From: Yponomeuta sedellus
Taxonomy: Eukaryota > Arthropoda > Insecta > Lepidoptera > Yponomeutidae
Direction of reading: 5' to 3'
Assembly: GCA_934045075.1 (NCBI GenBank)
Contig: OW203722.1
Coordinates: forward strand, 9,021,303-9,085,302
DNA length: 64,000 nt
In this document: positions 1 to 11,207 of the stretch, in pieces
How the letters are laid out: each line of letters begins with the position of its first letter
Position numbering within the stretch: the first letter of the stretch is position 1
Position numbers and translations under genes: made by a program
Notes under the pieces: model-generated
The model's input: the letters and a program-made list of their open reading frames with translations, nothing else
Database searches by the model: none
What the model was told of the DNA's origin: nothing

Positions 1-141
1 TATAAGTAGCGAAGGTTTTTGCGGCGAACTGTTGTTACGTCTCATAATCCGCCTTGCTCATATTATATTCTTATATTTTAATCAATATATGTAAATAATC
101 TTCGAATAATAATAAATACCACAACTGGGAGAACTGATAGC

Positions 142-282
142 CGTTGGGGCGAAAAAGTTCTGCCCTGGCGACCGTGGACCGGACGCCGCAGCATGGGCAG
201 ACCCTCCACCAGATGGTCTGACGACCTTGTCACGGTGGCGAGGAGTAGCTGGATGCGAACGGCACAAGATCGGGAAGCTTAA
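142..282 (+). pseudogene. RTE-type LINE reverse transcriptase C-terminal relic
   Basis: Read from the CGT at 142, a 46-codon frame ends at a TAA and contains GRRSMGRPSTRWSDDL. This is the G-R-P-x-T-R-W-x-D-D-L signature found just before the C-terminus of lepidopteran RTE-clade non-LTR retrotransposons, and it is followed by WMRTAQDREA, which fits the W-M-x-x-A-x-D-R block. Everything upstream (endonuclease and RT palm) is missing, so it is a 5'-truncated insertion. A related, more decayed copy lies at 57160-57345. Family assignment rests on motif recognition. Confidence 0.75.
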
Positions 283-321
283 AAAACTATGAGTCTATGA
301 TGACACATGAATGAGCCCTGT

Positions 322-527
322 AATAAAAACATAACATAACATTTACTACAGGCACATACATTGCTTCTGGCCCCAAACTAGGATACCTTGTGTCGTGGGT
401 ACCAGAAACAGCGACATCACAAACATGTAAACATCCAAGACCTGGTGTTTTTCTCCCCAACCGGCGTTCGAGCCCGGGACCTCTAGCTTGGTAAGCAGAT
501 GCACTACCGCTGCGCCACAGAGGCCGT
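322..527 (-). mobile_element. tRNA-headed SINE (family G), copy 1
   Basis: On the minus strand a tRNA-like head (GGCGCAGCGGTAGTGCATCT as box A region, GGTCCCGGGCTCGAACGCCG as box B region) is followed by a short T-rich linker and a body including ATGTTTACATGTTTGTGATG and TGGGGCCAGAAGCAATGTAT, then an AT-rich end. The same arrangement recurs at 27584, 45660 and 59583. The tRNA part does not give a clean cloverleaf, so this is a SINE and not a tRNA gene. Confidence 0.8.
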
Positions 528-1310
528 CTAAAAGTGGTTTTAATTTAATTTCTTAACTTCGTTTTTGCGATAAGAGATTTATATATTTTCAATGTACGAA
601 AAACCGAGGCCACCAAACTGCAACTAGAAATAGGTCTTTAATATGGCTGATATTTAGCTCATGGTAAGTCCATTTTATACCGATTGTTTACCGAGCCGGC
701 CAACGTCCGATCCCGGCCTCAGATAAGTGTACCCACGATCCATCATTGCATTAGGGGGACGCAATATTCCTATTGATTTTTACCAATTTTCGCGTGCAGC
801 GGTGGCACAGAGTGCGTTTTTGTTATTTGTCAAAATAAAAATAGCGGTGCTATCGCCCGCCTCGTTTGTTTAGACGTATTGGTGTCTCTTTGGCTCGGGG
901 ATGTTGTTCCACGGTCTTGCTGTTTGCACAACTCTTTGGAGCGCGGTATTTGGCGTGGGCATTGACATTTTGTACGTTCGTAGCAAGGTAGGGTGTATCA
1001 AAATCAAGAATGGGGATTAGGTAAGGGTAGTAAAGCTAGGTCTACGTTTTACATATTATGTAACTTAAAAACAGTTATATTTGCAGTTCTCTTGTGCGTG
1101 AGTATATACTAATGTATTGCAAAGTTGTGTTTCTAATCTTTTGCTTAGAATCCTGGGGGCAATTGTTCTACTCACAACTAGAGTTTTTTTTAAGTTTGTT
1201 ACTATGCTACTGCATACTTCCATTCTTATATGTACAATAGTGTTATATCTATACGAAAAAACACACTGATGAGTAGAGCCACTCTTCTGAGAACTTATGT
1301 TAATAATAGT
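528..1310. other. No recognised feature
   Basis: AT-rich sequence with stops in every frame and no repeat shared with the rest of the window that I could see. The block near 780-960 is somewhat richer in GC but has no recognisable coding content. Confidence 0.4.
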
Positions 1311-1313
1311 AAA

Positions 1314-1419
1314 CTTTTAGTCCGGATCTACTTACGGGTGTTGTTATATCGGAAGAGTCCAACCAGGTTTCGCTCCGATTCGCAGAGCTTAATTATGGTA
1401 AGTAGATCCGGACTAAAAG
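1314..1419. mobile_element. 106-bp MITE with perfect 21-bp terminal inverted repeats
   Basis: The ends are CTTTTAGTCCGGATCTACTTA (1314-1334) and its exact reverse complement (1399-1419). The interior (TTTCGCTCCGATTCGCAGAG) matches the left arm of the large palindromic element at 30185-30446, so this is a short derivative of the same family. No coding capacity. The length fits a non-autonomous DNA element mobilised in trans. Confidence 0.85.
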
Positions 1420-1571
1420 ACTACAATGTGTTGTGCTTGCGAAAGTTTTACTTGGAATAATACTTTCCAGTGTTGATAATTCCTGTGGAACTGAATGAAG
1501 CTTAGGTATTTCATTGTCGAAGTTATCTAATTGACAGACTGCTTGCGAGTGATATAAAATAAGATAAGAAT

Positions 1572-1662
1572 ATTCTTTATTGTACACCAGAGCACATATT
1601 ATAAAACATGTAAAGATACAAAGTACAATTGGTGGCCTTATTGCTAAAAGCAATAGGTGAAG
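1572..1662 (-). mobile_element. LINE 3'-end fragment (CR1/Jockey-like)
   Basis: The stretch TTCTTTATTGTACA followed by GGTGGCCTTATTGCTAAAAGCAAT is the reverse complement of a LINE 3' end, in which a small GC-TTTT-GC stem (AGCRATAAGGCC) precedes an AATAAAG tail. A similar copy lies at 29068-29165. Only the 3' end is present, as expected for 5'-truncated LINE insertions. Confidence 0.6.
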
Positions 1663-1862
1663 TGATAAAACCTACCTAGTGATGCCTCCTGCCCGCCAAC
1701 ACATAAACAATTACTAAAAGATAAAAGTATAATAAAAACACCATAGCCAGTGTATAGTAAAAGATAAAAAAGGAAAAAACATAACTTCTTATCCAGGCCG
1801 TAGAAGCACAAAAAATAAACAAATTTTGGTACCGTCCTGAATAAGTTTGTAGACATTCCTTT

Positions 1863-2365
1863 CTACGCACTTAGCATAGATATTGATTTTCAGCGCTTTG
1901 AATGTAACGTTCCTAGCGTAGAAATTTTTATCATAGCCATAGTATTCAACTATTGAACAGAAATAGAAACGAATTAATTAGGCTCATCTGGCACTAATCC
2001 TTAATTGTTTATGGTAATGTATGTCAGTCGGTTCGTTTTGGCAAAACCGGGCTCGAAGCAAGACGGTAGAAAACAAAATGTTGATTTGCATGTGCAAATA
2101 GCAGCGTAGTGAAATCCAAACAGCAATTTGGCAGACAATGGGCGAGTCAGCTGCGTTTCCCGGCTTGAGACGGAGGGGGGCAGCGATTAAAACAATAATT
2201 TTCTTGCTCTTATTTGCTAGAGCACTGGGGCAAAACATTTGGCGGAGAACTAACTACTTTGTTAATATCCTTTGTGAGTTAAGAGGATTTTGCACGAGGA
2301 TATTTAGGTCACTTTTAATACATTAACGAAATGTCATGTCTTAAGTTCATGGTTTTCGTACATGC
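1863..2365. other. No recognised feature
   Basis: Several overlapping short reading frames occur on both strands, but none has a recognisable domain. Treated as unique intergenic DNA. Confidence 0.35.
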
Positions 2366-2367
2366 AT

Positions 2368-2480
2368 ACATAACCTCACGCCTGTATCCCAGAGGGGTAG
2401 GCAGAGACCAGGGACTACCACTTGCCACGATCCTGACAGATCACCTTCGCTTCATGAACGTCCATAAGTCGTTGCATGCA
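2368..2480 (-). pseudogene. LINE C-terminal relic ending in SAYPSGIQA
   Basis: On the minus strand one frame reads RLMDVHEAKVICQDRGKW, stop, SLVSAYPSGIQA, stop, immediately before the end. This matches the copy at 61530-61660, where the W-to-stop change is absent and the element ends in a (TATG)n tail. I read it as the C-terminal end of an RTE-like LINE ORF. The exact clade is uncertain. Confidence 0.6.
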
Positions 2481-2599
2481 CGCACGCCGGTTCCCCTATT
2501 TGGTCGATGTATGTCCGCCTGGGACGTCCCTTACCAGCCCTTTCATTCACATTCGCAATATATATTTGTTTCGTCACTCTTTCTTCCTTCAATCTCTCC

Positions 2600-4790
2600 A
2601 CATTCGTTTACACTGAAAACCATGAACTTCTAGCTACAATCAAAAATGAAGAGGAAGCCCGACTCTTTCCATACATCATTATCAGCGCAACGCCGAAAAC
2701 ATAAAAATGTCATGTGCATAATGCACACAATAAATATTATTCCCAACGGATGCAGCCTAACCCTGCGTAGTCTCTCTCCAGAGATGTAGGTCACCATGTT
2801 ATCTGTCCTACAACCAAAATTATTCTGTTTATGTTCTATACTCCCACGCATAAAGTCTAATATCGCTAGCTAGGTTTGAATTCGCAACTACTTGCCAAAA
2901 TAAACTCTACTATATTGAGACAGAGCTGAATTTCATATGCTTTATTAGTACATTAGAATAAATGCACCCATAAGTGATTTGTGCAAGCTAGTATTGCATT
3001 GGGGTCTCTAATGGGCGAGACATGCGCCTGTCTTGCCGAATACATGTGTGCACTTAATTTATTGCCTCGATTCAGTACGTGTGAGAAAGGGTGCAAGCTT
3101 AGCCGATTGTCAAAATTATCTTAAATATTTTATGTTCAATTAAGTTGCCTTTATTTAGGCGAGACTATAAATTTTGGCAACAGACCGGGGTGACCCATGT
3201 GTGGTTTGGTTGTCCCTTGGCAAAGCCGGAAACAAAGGGTTTTAAGTTTTTGTTAAATGAAATATAAATTACTGTCACTAAATGCAGTCAACAGGGAATA
3301 GGAAATCTTCAACGATGACATCTGTCTAATAAATTACATCAAGCTATGAGATTGGAGCCTAATAAAATATACAAATCCAAGTGAACCCCGAGTCTCGTGT
3401 CAGTGTCATCCACCCCTGGATCTCAGCGCTGTTTGCACAGTAACCTACATTATGGCTTGCACATGAGGGATGGCATCATTAATGACGAACACGAGGGACA
3501 ACGGCCGAGGGTCGTCTACCCTCCGTGCCTACGAATGAATTGAAGACATCACCTCATCAAATCTCCGCAGCAGACGCGCCGCAGAAATTTGACTAAATCT
3601 ATAAAGCTTTTAGAGCAATTTCAAACTGTCAAAACTTGGCCGGCGAACAAACATACACAGAACAGGGGCACCGTTGCAATCTCACACCCCTCGCAAAGGT
3701 AATCGGTGCGGGTTTTATTCTAAACCACGTTCGCCAATACAAGAAAACCGAGTACAGTACGTTGCTCTCCAATTTCAATATCTGATTGAGTCCGTGCCTA
3801 TCTATTGTTGGCGACCGGAGTGCCCGGAAGTATGTACGGTCGTCCGCAGTGGTGGGCGGCGGCGAAGCCTTTCAATTCGTCCTGTACGGTCTATGTGCCA
3901 TTCAAATTTTTACCCAGCGCTCGCTCGATGAGCGTACCCACCGCCATTGAGTGCAATTTGACAAGGCCACTATGCCTGCGCCCCCGCTATTCAAGCTCAA
4001 TGGGATTGTTACGACAATGCTGCGGCTTAATGGAATCAAATTCGGTATCGGCGATGCATCTACCTTGTTTTTGATTAGTCAACGGTGGCTAACAAAGGCG
4101 CTTATGGCAGAATTTTGTATCGATCATCAAGAGGTCTTTTTGATTTAGTAAACAAGGAAGTTTTTTTTATCATTTGCCAAACATTCAGAAATCAATTATG
4201 TATTTCAACGTAAAAAAAATGTATACGGTTTGTTGATGTATGTCAATGTATGTTAATTTAGCCTTCGGCCGTATTTGTAGTGAAGAAAACAGCAGCGGAA
4301 AAGAAAACTCCACTCAGACCATCTTTACTAAAATCGTCGTACACTTAAGAGCCTATATGACTAGATTTCATAATTGCCATTAATAACTTTAAAATTCGAA
4401 AGCTTAGAATTAGGAAATACATGATACACACGTTCACGAGCACCGAGGAGGCAAGACCGTTACTAAGCCCGTAATGGGGTCTACCATCAACTTCTTCTTT
4501 TGCAAGACAAAAATGTACCTATTGTGTAAATTTAATTCAGACAGCAATTGGTCAAAACTGAATCAAAAGTATATCGCAGCATTTACATCTCAGCGTGTTT
4601 CTGCGAAACTAATAAATCTGCCGACTGCGACAAACAAACTACAACTGAGTTATAACAACAAAGTCAAATTACCGAAGGAGTTTACCGCGGAGTAGCGACA
4701 CAAAACACACACCACAGAAGTCTAACTTTTGTAATAGAACAAAGTGAATCCAAACTAAAACAGTGTATCCAAACATATCTGCCTCAAACA
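2600..4790. other. Long stretch without recognised genes
   Basis: The reading frames here (for example 3674-3931 and 3805-4074) overlap each other in different frames, lack domains and have no flanking splice or promoter logic that I can see. The 3700-4100 section is richer in GC than its surroundings but has no repeat partner elsewhere in the window, apart from loose resemblance to 33400-33460. Confidence 0.35.
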
Positions 4791-4799
4791 TCTTTATTT

Positions 4800-4839
4800 G
4801 TCAAATTGTATATACAGACGTGAGTATATACAATTTGAC
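4800..4839. repeat. Perfect hairpin, 15-bp arms, 10-nt loop
   Basis: GTCAAATTGTATATA (4800-4814) and its exact reverse complement (4825-4839) flank a 10-base loop. It would extrude as a hairpin. No terminator-like T tract or gene accompanies it. Confidence 0.9.
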
Positions 4840-5720
4840 GCTAAGTTAGCAAACGGAAATATACCTTAAACAAACAGCAGATCATATGCCCATAAAGGCA
4901 TACCGTATCAAAATGAAACAGTACTTCTCGTGGTTGAGTTCTGTGGTGGCGGGGCGCAAGGGAGGCAACCGACACCGGGGGAGGACGCGGGACGAATACT
5001 GATGCAGGGGCCTCCTAACTCTTCTAAGATTTTCGGATCGGGATTTTCCTTTCTTTACAATGGGCCTACTCTTGGGGCATATCAATTGCAAGCGGTTATG
5101 TCGTTAGGAAGTTTCTCGGTTGAGGGTCTGGGGCGCGGTGGTGCCATCTATTTTTCGAGATTAGCGCTTTATTGAGAAAAGAACGACGCCATTTTTAGTC
5201 TGCTCAAAATGCAAATTTGAGTACAATTCTGTTGAAATTTTAAAAACAATACATAGTGATTTTCCTTTGTTTTCAATTCCAAACTACAGTAGTATTTTTT
5301 TCTTCTGCAGTTTTCCAAACAGTCAGTGTGAATAGTTTTGAATTTACTCTAATGATATCCACTAATCTCTGCAAGTTATCGATCAGTCCACTACGAGGAA
5401 ATAGTACGAACATACGGTCCCTTCATTTCATTTACATAAAATACCGACTATTGTTCGTTTTTCTATGAGGAGGGATTATTTGCCCTTAGTAGCGATCCCA
5501 TGAGTATTAATCCCATTGTAAAGAGACCAATATATGGGCCAATATATTGAGGGAAGGAGTATCGATTGGTAAATTGGGTTTATGAGCCTTTATGTAATTT
5601 TTTCGTCGTTCGCTGCGGAATTAAAGTTATTTTTGTAGCAAGAATAGTAATAAAGCATACATTAAGCAAGCATCACAGAAGTAGTTTGGTATTAAAGTTG
5701 GGGGTTTCGGAGATATATTT
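4840..5720. other. No recognised feature
   Basis: A moderately GC-rich patch at 4930-5010 is followed by AT-rich DNA. I found no repeat, RNA gene or convincing coding region. Confidence 0.35.
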
Positions 5721-5721
5721 T

Positions 5722-5880
5722 TGTTTTTTTTTGTTATGTAGCCTATAAACGTCCCACTGCAGGACACAGGCTTTCTATGGGAGAGAGAGCATGGGCTTAA
5801 TTACCACGTATGCCCACCGCGGATAAGCAATTTCAAGTACTGAGGTATTTGAACACCTCAGACACTTATGTTTCCTCACT
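5722..5880 (-). mobile_element. SINE 3'-body copy (GAGAGA...CCTGTGCCCTGCAGTGGGAC type), first of a tandem pair
   Basis: Its plus strand starts with a T run and TATGTAGCCTATAAACGTCC, which is the reverse complement of a poly-A-ended SINE tail. It continues through the GAGAGA block and the GCCCACCGCGGATAAGCAAT section to TGTTTCCTCAC. The same body occurs at 13922, 14766, 36655, 38908, 41836, 46137 and 59408. The tRNA head is missing, so it is 5'-truncated. Confidence 0.8.
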
Positions 5881-5889
5881 TATAACTTT

Positions 5890-6008
5890 TTTATGTAGCC
5901 TAACATACCACTACAGGGCACAGGCCTTCCAAAAGAGAAAGAGAGTACATGAGCGTAATTACCACGCGTGCCCACCGTATTGACAATTTCGAGCGCTAAG
6001 GTATTTTA
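5890..6008 (-). mobile_element. Second tandem copy of the same SINE body
   Basis: Starts again with TTATGTAGCCTAACATACCA only about 10 bases after the previous copy and runs to the GCGCTAAGGTATTTT section. It is immediately followed by a 5S-SINE at 6014. Both copies are truncated at a similar point, which suggests repeated insertion into poly-A or T-rich tails or a local duplication. Confidence 0.75.
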
Positions 6009-6013
6009 ATATT

Positions 6014-6378
6014 CGATATCAACCCTTGTATGTCCCCACTGCTGGGGCACGGGTCTCTTCCTGCCTCGCAAGAAGGTTAGGCCATACTCCGCCACGGGGG
6101 CCAAGTCCGGGTTGGTGGAGGATTGTAAGACAGTGGCGGGCCTTACTGTCAGAAGTTATCAAGCCGCCCATAAGGCCTCTGACATGGCTTAACGACTGCC
6201 ATTATATGACAGCCGGCACCAACGGCTTAGCGTGCCTTGCAAAGCACGGAAGCGCTCGGAAAAGTGCCACTAGCGGTAGTCATGGGACGTTCACCCATCC
6301 CGGACCTGACCGCGCCTGTTGTTGCTTAACCAAGTGATTGATTCCAATCACTCGGTTCACCTAGGCCACGAGCGATTC
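6014..6378 (-). mobile_element. 5S rRNA-derived SINE, near full length
   Basis: In the minus-strand sense it begins near GCTCGTGGCCTAGG and has GGTTAAGCAACAACAGGCGC, then GGTCAGGTCCGGGATGGGTG. It ends, at the left coordinate, with GGGTTGATATCGAAT. The first 100 nt align with the 5S rRNA internal promoter (box A, intermediate element, box C). A short plus-strand frame across it (6026-6337) is incidental and recurs in other copies because the sequence is repeated. Confidence 0.85.
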
Positions 6379-6379
6379 A

Positions 6380-7127
6380 AGTAACATTTTAATATTACTA
6401 AATAGTAATAGTTCAAAATTCGTTTACCAGAAAATACTAAATATGTCGTATCTACAAATGGTACAGTCTTCTTTACTTTACATTTACAAAGAGACTTTCT
6501 TCGACAACTTATTTATTGACGAGACGGTTTACTATCAATCGTGTAATTTGAAATTACAACAATCATGATATTTTAGTCGCCGAATAGTAGGCGAAACTCG
6601 CCACCGAGTGGGTGCCGCACGACGGACGTCGACATCGAGTCTGGCCTGCACAAAAAACTCTAGACTGTTTAGTCTAGTTTAGTACACACCTTTTCGTGTA
6701 TTCTGAAAACCTGCCAAAATGCATTTACGAGATCGGGAAAGAAATGCGACAATAAATCTGAACAAAGATTTTTAAAGTAAAGGAATAGCGAAAAATCAAT
6801 TTACTAATAACATGAAAAGAGTAAGTAATTCCCCTTCAGCCCTACCAACAGACAACAGAGTCAGGCGCAATAATCCTAAGTATATACGGGACGCCCTCCC
6901 TGGACCCACGTGCCTTGCTGAATATTTTGTTCCAAGTACAATCAAGAACAAAAATCGAACGATCTAAAGTGTTGTCACCAAATGTAATAAAACAGTATTA
7001 AAAAAGAAATACTCAGATTGGTTATGATTTATTCCTAACCACACTATGGATCAGTAACTGGATGTAATGTAAATGTTGAGGGGAGTAAATTAAAAAGTAC
7101 TTAGTTTGGTACAGAGGTTACATAAAT
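6380..7127. other. No recognised feature
   Basis: Unique AT-rich DNA separating two inverted 5S-SINE copies (minus at 6014, plus at 7128). No coding region or shared repeat noticed. Confidence 0.35.
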
Positions 7128-7486
7128 GAAGCGCTCGTGGCCTGGCGGAACCGAGCGATTGGAATCAATCACTTGGGTTAAGCAACAACAGGCGCGGTCA
7201 GGGTGACAATCTCGTGACTACCGCTAGCGGCATTTTTTCCGAGCGCCTCCGTGCTTCGCAAGGCACGTTAAGCCGTTGGTGCCGGCTGTCATGTAACGGC
7301 AGTCGTTAGGCCATGTCAGAGGCCTTATTGGCGGCTTGATAACTTCTGTCAGTAAGGCCCGCCACTGTCTTACAATCCTCCACCAACCCGGACTTCGCCC
7401 CCGTGGTGGAGTATGGCCTAACCTTCCTACCATGCAGGAAGAGACCCGTGCCCCAACAGTCCCCACATATAATGGGTTGATATCGT
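7128..7486 (+). mobile_element. 5S rRNA-derived SINE with a damaged box C
   Basis: Starts GAAGCGCTCGTGGCCTGG, keeps GGGTTAAGCAACAACAGGCG and CGGTCAGGGTGAC, and ends GGGTTGATATCGTTA. Relative to other copies, the segment between GGTCAG and GTGAC has a short deletion removing GGATG of the box C-like element, so this copy would be a poor polymerase III template. It lies in opposite orientation to the copy at 6014. Confidence 0.85.
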
Positions 7487-8450
7487 TACATACTATACTT
7501 CAGCAATGAAAAAGTATGATAAGAATATTATCTAATGCTGACTTATCCCATTATCAGACCCAACACACATATAAAAATCACGAAAATCGGTGAAACCATT
7601 TCGGACAAGTTATATGGCAAACACTGTGACTTTTTAAATATTTAACAAATAAAATTATTATTATTACTGCAAAACAACATTTGAGGGATCAGCTATTATC
7701 TATAAAAGCGAAAGAAAAATCTTAACTCAGCAGCTACGTCCAATCTATCAGATTAAGAAAGTTTTTGCAGCGGCGACAACAAATGGATAGTGCTTTTTCA
7801 CAGTCACTGTACTGAGCACAACTAAGGGCGCCTGAAAGTCAGGTGGTAGTTAGCCAAGTAAGAGATCCACGGATCGCGCCGATCGCGCCCCGCCTAAACT
7901 CTGTTCACGGAGTTGGAAAATTGCATTCGTTATCGCATATCCGTATCCGGCTGCGTCCTTTCTGCACTCTCTTCCGAGACGAACAAAGGGTGGATGAGAC
8001 TGAAAAAAAAATTAAACTTTTTCTTTTTTTATTTCATAGTTTGTCAAATGGCATATTCCTTTTTTGAATTTTCGTTTTTGCCAGATGGAATGAAATTTAC
8101 CATTTAGGTTTCAAGTGGAAAAACTGTGCGCTGATCCCGCGGGGCCAATCAAACTGATCACGGTACTTTGCCATTCTCATTCACAATCTAAATAAAAAGC
8201 ATGCATTTTTTTAGTTATAACCGGATAAACTTACTCTTTCACTCTGATTTGCAGAGAGTCACACGTCAAGCTCCATCTCTACTCACTATGATTAAGCTCT
8301 TCGATTCAGGCCGAAACCTGGGAGCCGATTCTCGCCCATGCGAATTGAAGCGTAGAAGCGTAGACGCAAAATTCCGATGTAAAAACCTAACTGCAAAGTA
8401 GGTACTCGGGACTGCAAGTGATGCAAATTACTTCAGCCAGATGTCGCTGC
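7487..8450. other. Mostly unrecognised; contains a relic of the palindromic MITE
   Basis: Within 8245-8330, CAAGCTCCATCTCTACTCAC, then GATTAAGCTCTTCGATTC and CCGAAACCT, resemble the right arm of the element at 30329-30446, so a decayed copy of that family is likely. The rest shows no recognisable feature. Confidence 0.4.
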
Positions 8451-8451
8451 C

Positions 8452-8611
8452 TGTACGTAATACAGAGAATAGTGGAAAGAGGTTCGAAATTTCACTGATG
8501 CCAGTGAGTCACCCATTAGCTCAGTTGGAAAGAGCGCTGGCACAAATAGCCAGAGGTCACGGGTTCGAATACCGGCATGGGTGGAATTTTTAGCCTCTAA
8601 ATAGGTTTTTT
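8452..8611 (+). mobile_element. tRNA-headed SINE (family R), copy 1
   Basis: A 60-bp leader (GTACGTAATACAGAGAATAG) precedes a tRNA-like part at 8511-8583 (ATTAGCTCAGTTGGAAAGAG for box A, GGTCACGGGTTCGAATACCG for box B), followed by TTTTTAGCCTCTAAATAGG. Compared with the copy at 54659-54879, the TTAGCACGGGTTAGTGCATT tail is absent, so the 3' end is lost. The leader before the tRNA part is conserved between copies and so belongs to the element. Confidence 0.8.
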
Positions 8612-11060
8612 ATAAAATTCAGTTTTTCGCATTCTCACAAAGTCGTATGCGCAAATTTGCTAATAAGTTTCGTTCGCTTTGAGGTGTCATAATGTCGCAT
8701 GGTGGTTACCATGCACTGTAATTTTTTTAGTTTATAGAACAACACTTAATATTTTGCTGCAAAATGCATCAATTTAAAAGTGGATTGGTTATAAAATTCG
8801 ACTAACTTCTAATTTATTTACAATCGAGAAAAGGAACGCTGTGTTCACAGGGAACTTGACAATTCGACAAAGTCATTAGATACACATTTATTTTCTTATT
8901 CGAATTCAATGTCGTATGGTGTTTAGAATAGAGATTTTGGCTGTTGTGTAGAATTATTTACTTTATGTAGAATTCAAGTTATACGCCTTAGAGTTGTATA
9001 CGACTTATTTCCTAATGAAGTGAGAATTGGGTCCCTGGTCGGACTCTTCCGACAAAAAGCCTAGTACGTTTATAATTCAATAATGTGTAGTACTTACGAA
9101 AGTTTTCGGTCACAAAAGAATATATTTTTATTTAAAAGGCACATCAACAATATTCTTTCGTGTCCCCCCCCCCCATAAGTTACAGAAGTTACAAATGTCG
9201 CTCCTTGTACAAAAATAAATTCTTGCGACAAATTGATTTACTGTTAACGATAGTGTTTTCATCTGTGGTGATGTCCAAGTAGCCTATGGGGTATTGGATG
9301 TATTGCATACCCTCAGTGTGGCACCTGCAAATAGTATTAGCCATTGAAATTTTATAAATTTCAGGTGCTTTAATGATTAAGGTCAATATAACCTTGGGAA
9401 TATTCAAACGAAAACTACAACATACACTACACAGAAGTGCCCATTCAAAGTGATTGGGACAGAATGTTCATTTAAAGTAAATTTCCTACGTTAAATGTAT
9501 ACAGTAAAGCAAAAAATCTGATCCCAAGAGGAGCAAAGGCCGTGGTTTGAAGGGTTAGTTACTACACTCTTTATTCCATTGAATAACCTGGCTTGACCTG
9601 ATCTATTTTAACAAAACTGGCCAAGTGCGTGTCAGGCCACGCGCAGTGTAGGGTTTCGTAGATTTTTTACCTGCTAACAAAATCATCAAAGTAGTCTCAA
9701 TGGAATTGGTTTCCCTTCTATAAGTTAGACGTAATACACGCCTTCATGATTGTTGTGTTTTTTCCTGAAAAAAGGGAGCATGTTGGAAACAGTTCATCTC
9801 TTTTTCATTATTCAATGTTTTAGTGTCTTATATTTGTCAATGGCACTGTCTCATACCATTTTCTCGCCTACATTTGTTATAAGACATATTATTCGCTTTT
9901 CCTTTAGTTTCTCTTCAGTTTTCCTATGTAGTCCACCCGTAGTTAACATGAGCTACTGCTCTGATTTTTTTCACGTGTCTACAATTACCCGTTTGGCCGG
10001 GATACCGCGATTTCCTTACTATGTTTTTCCTGATACAGATACCATGGCACCAAATGTAATAAGGCAAGTAATTAGGCCTGGATAAACATAGTTTAACTCT
10101 GAAATACCCCAATTTTAACCAAAGAATCGAGAATCGTTAGTTAAAAAGAGATCTAATTCGGATGACTTATATTATTACTACGACTAGCCATCAATCTAGC
10201 CTCACTTTAGAATTATCTTTATAGCCCTATCCTTCTCTCATTTTAAAATGAGAAGAAGCATTTTAAAATAATACATAGATTTATCGAAAACGGTAAATAG
10301 ATACAGAGGACCGAAAATATACATAACGCCATGATAACAGCTTCATTTGATTCCTTTGTCACTCGTGAGTATTGGTACTTCAAAATCTACAATCCAAAGT
10401 TAAAAAAAAACTCCGTTCACGAAGTACACACAGACCATTACTATGCAGTTCAAAGTCAATGGCCTACACTTAGTTCATTTCTGTTGCCAGTCGTTCTTGA
10501 CGCCGTACATAAAGCAAATACTCCTGTGACTAGATGTTAATGTCAAATAAAACGTCTTCGGAATTTATTAAATTATATAACTGAACTGTAGGAGTATTAT
10601 TATAGGGTTCTTATAGTAATTAATCCTCTGCCTTCGAAATAAACCAGCTGATGCCAGTGCTAAGAAATGTGGCAGACAGATGCAATTATCACAAATTCAC
10701 AATTCGCTACTCAAATCCCTTTGTCTACGTCAGCCAGCAGCTTTGCATTGCGTATCGTCTGAGTATTTCCGTCCATACTGTTATTTATTATTAAATAGAA
10801 TAAGGAGAATCAAATTCCCCTAACACATTGTTTAATTCTGTTGGCATCTCGAGGAAAAACGCCAACCCTGTTGCAAGGCGTACATTCATTTCACGACGGG
10901 ATTGGCCTCCTCATATTAGCTGCCAGTCGTTTTCTACTGGCATGATAATTGAGCATTCCCTTTCGAGGGCTTAGATAAAGACTGAGATACTGGTTTTCCA
11001 CCGTGGGTTTACGCAATATTGATGTAGCGATGCGATCTATAATTTTTTGAAACGCGTAAT
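8612..11060. other. Long stretch without recognised genes
   Basis: Contains a run of C at about 9166-9176 and several short open frames. The largest (9750-10085, 111 codons) is rich in F, S and I and has no recognisable domain. I see no repeat partner and do not call it a gene. Confidence 0.35.
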
Positions 11061-11062
11061 GC

Positions 11063-11206
11063 CACTCCATCCTAAGGTTGTCCGGAAGAGGTCGTTCTTA
11101 GCGATAAGACAACCAATTGTATGACATAACTTAGATTTAAGAAATCATGGTTGTATTCTTTTCTCTGGTTGTGCAATAAAGTGTTCTCTATCTATTTATC
11201 GATTTA
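11063..11206 (+). mobile_element. CR1/Jockey-type LINE 3' end
   Basis: CCATCCTAAGGTTGTCCGGA, the AGAGGTCGTTCTTAGCGATA stem region, and a TGTGCAATAAAGTGTTCTCT end running into CTATCTATTTAT. The same block with the (CTAT)n tail occurs at 40728, 48435, 50750 and, on the minus strand, 26123 and 56024. Only the 3' untranslated end is present. Confidence 0.75.
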
Positions 11207-11207
11207 A

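Noticed and set aside
3674..4148. Overlapping frames as a possible host gene
   Set aside because: Frames overlap in different phases, with no domain, splice or promoter support.
9750..10085. 111-codon open frame rich in F, S, I
   Set aside because: No recognisable domain, AT-driven composition, an overlapping frame on the other strand, no repeat partner or gene context.
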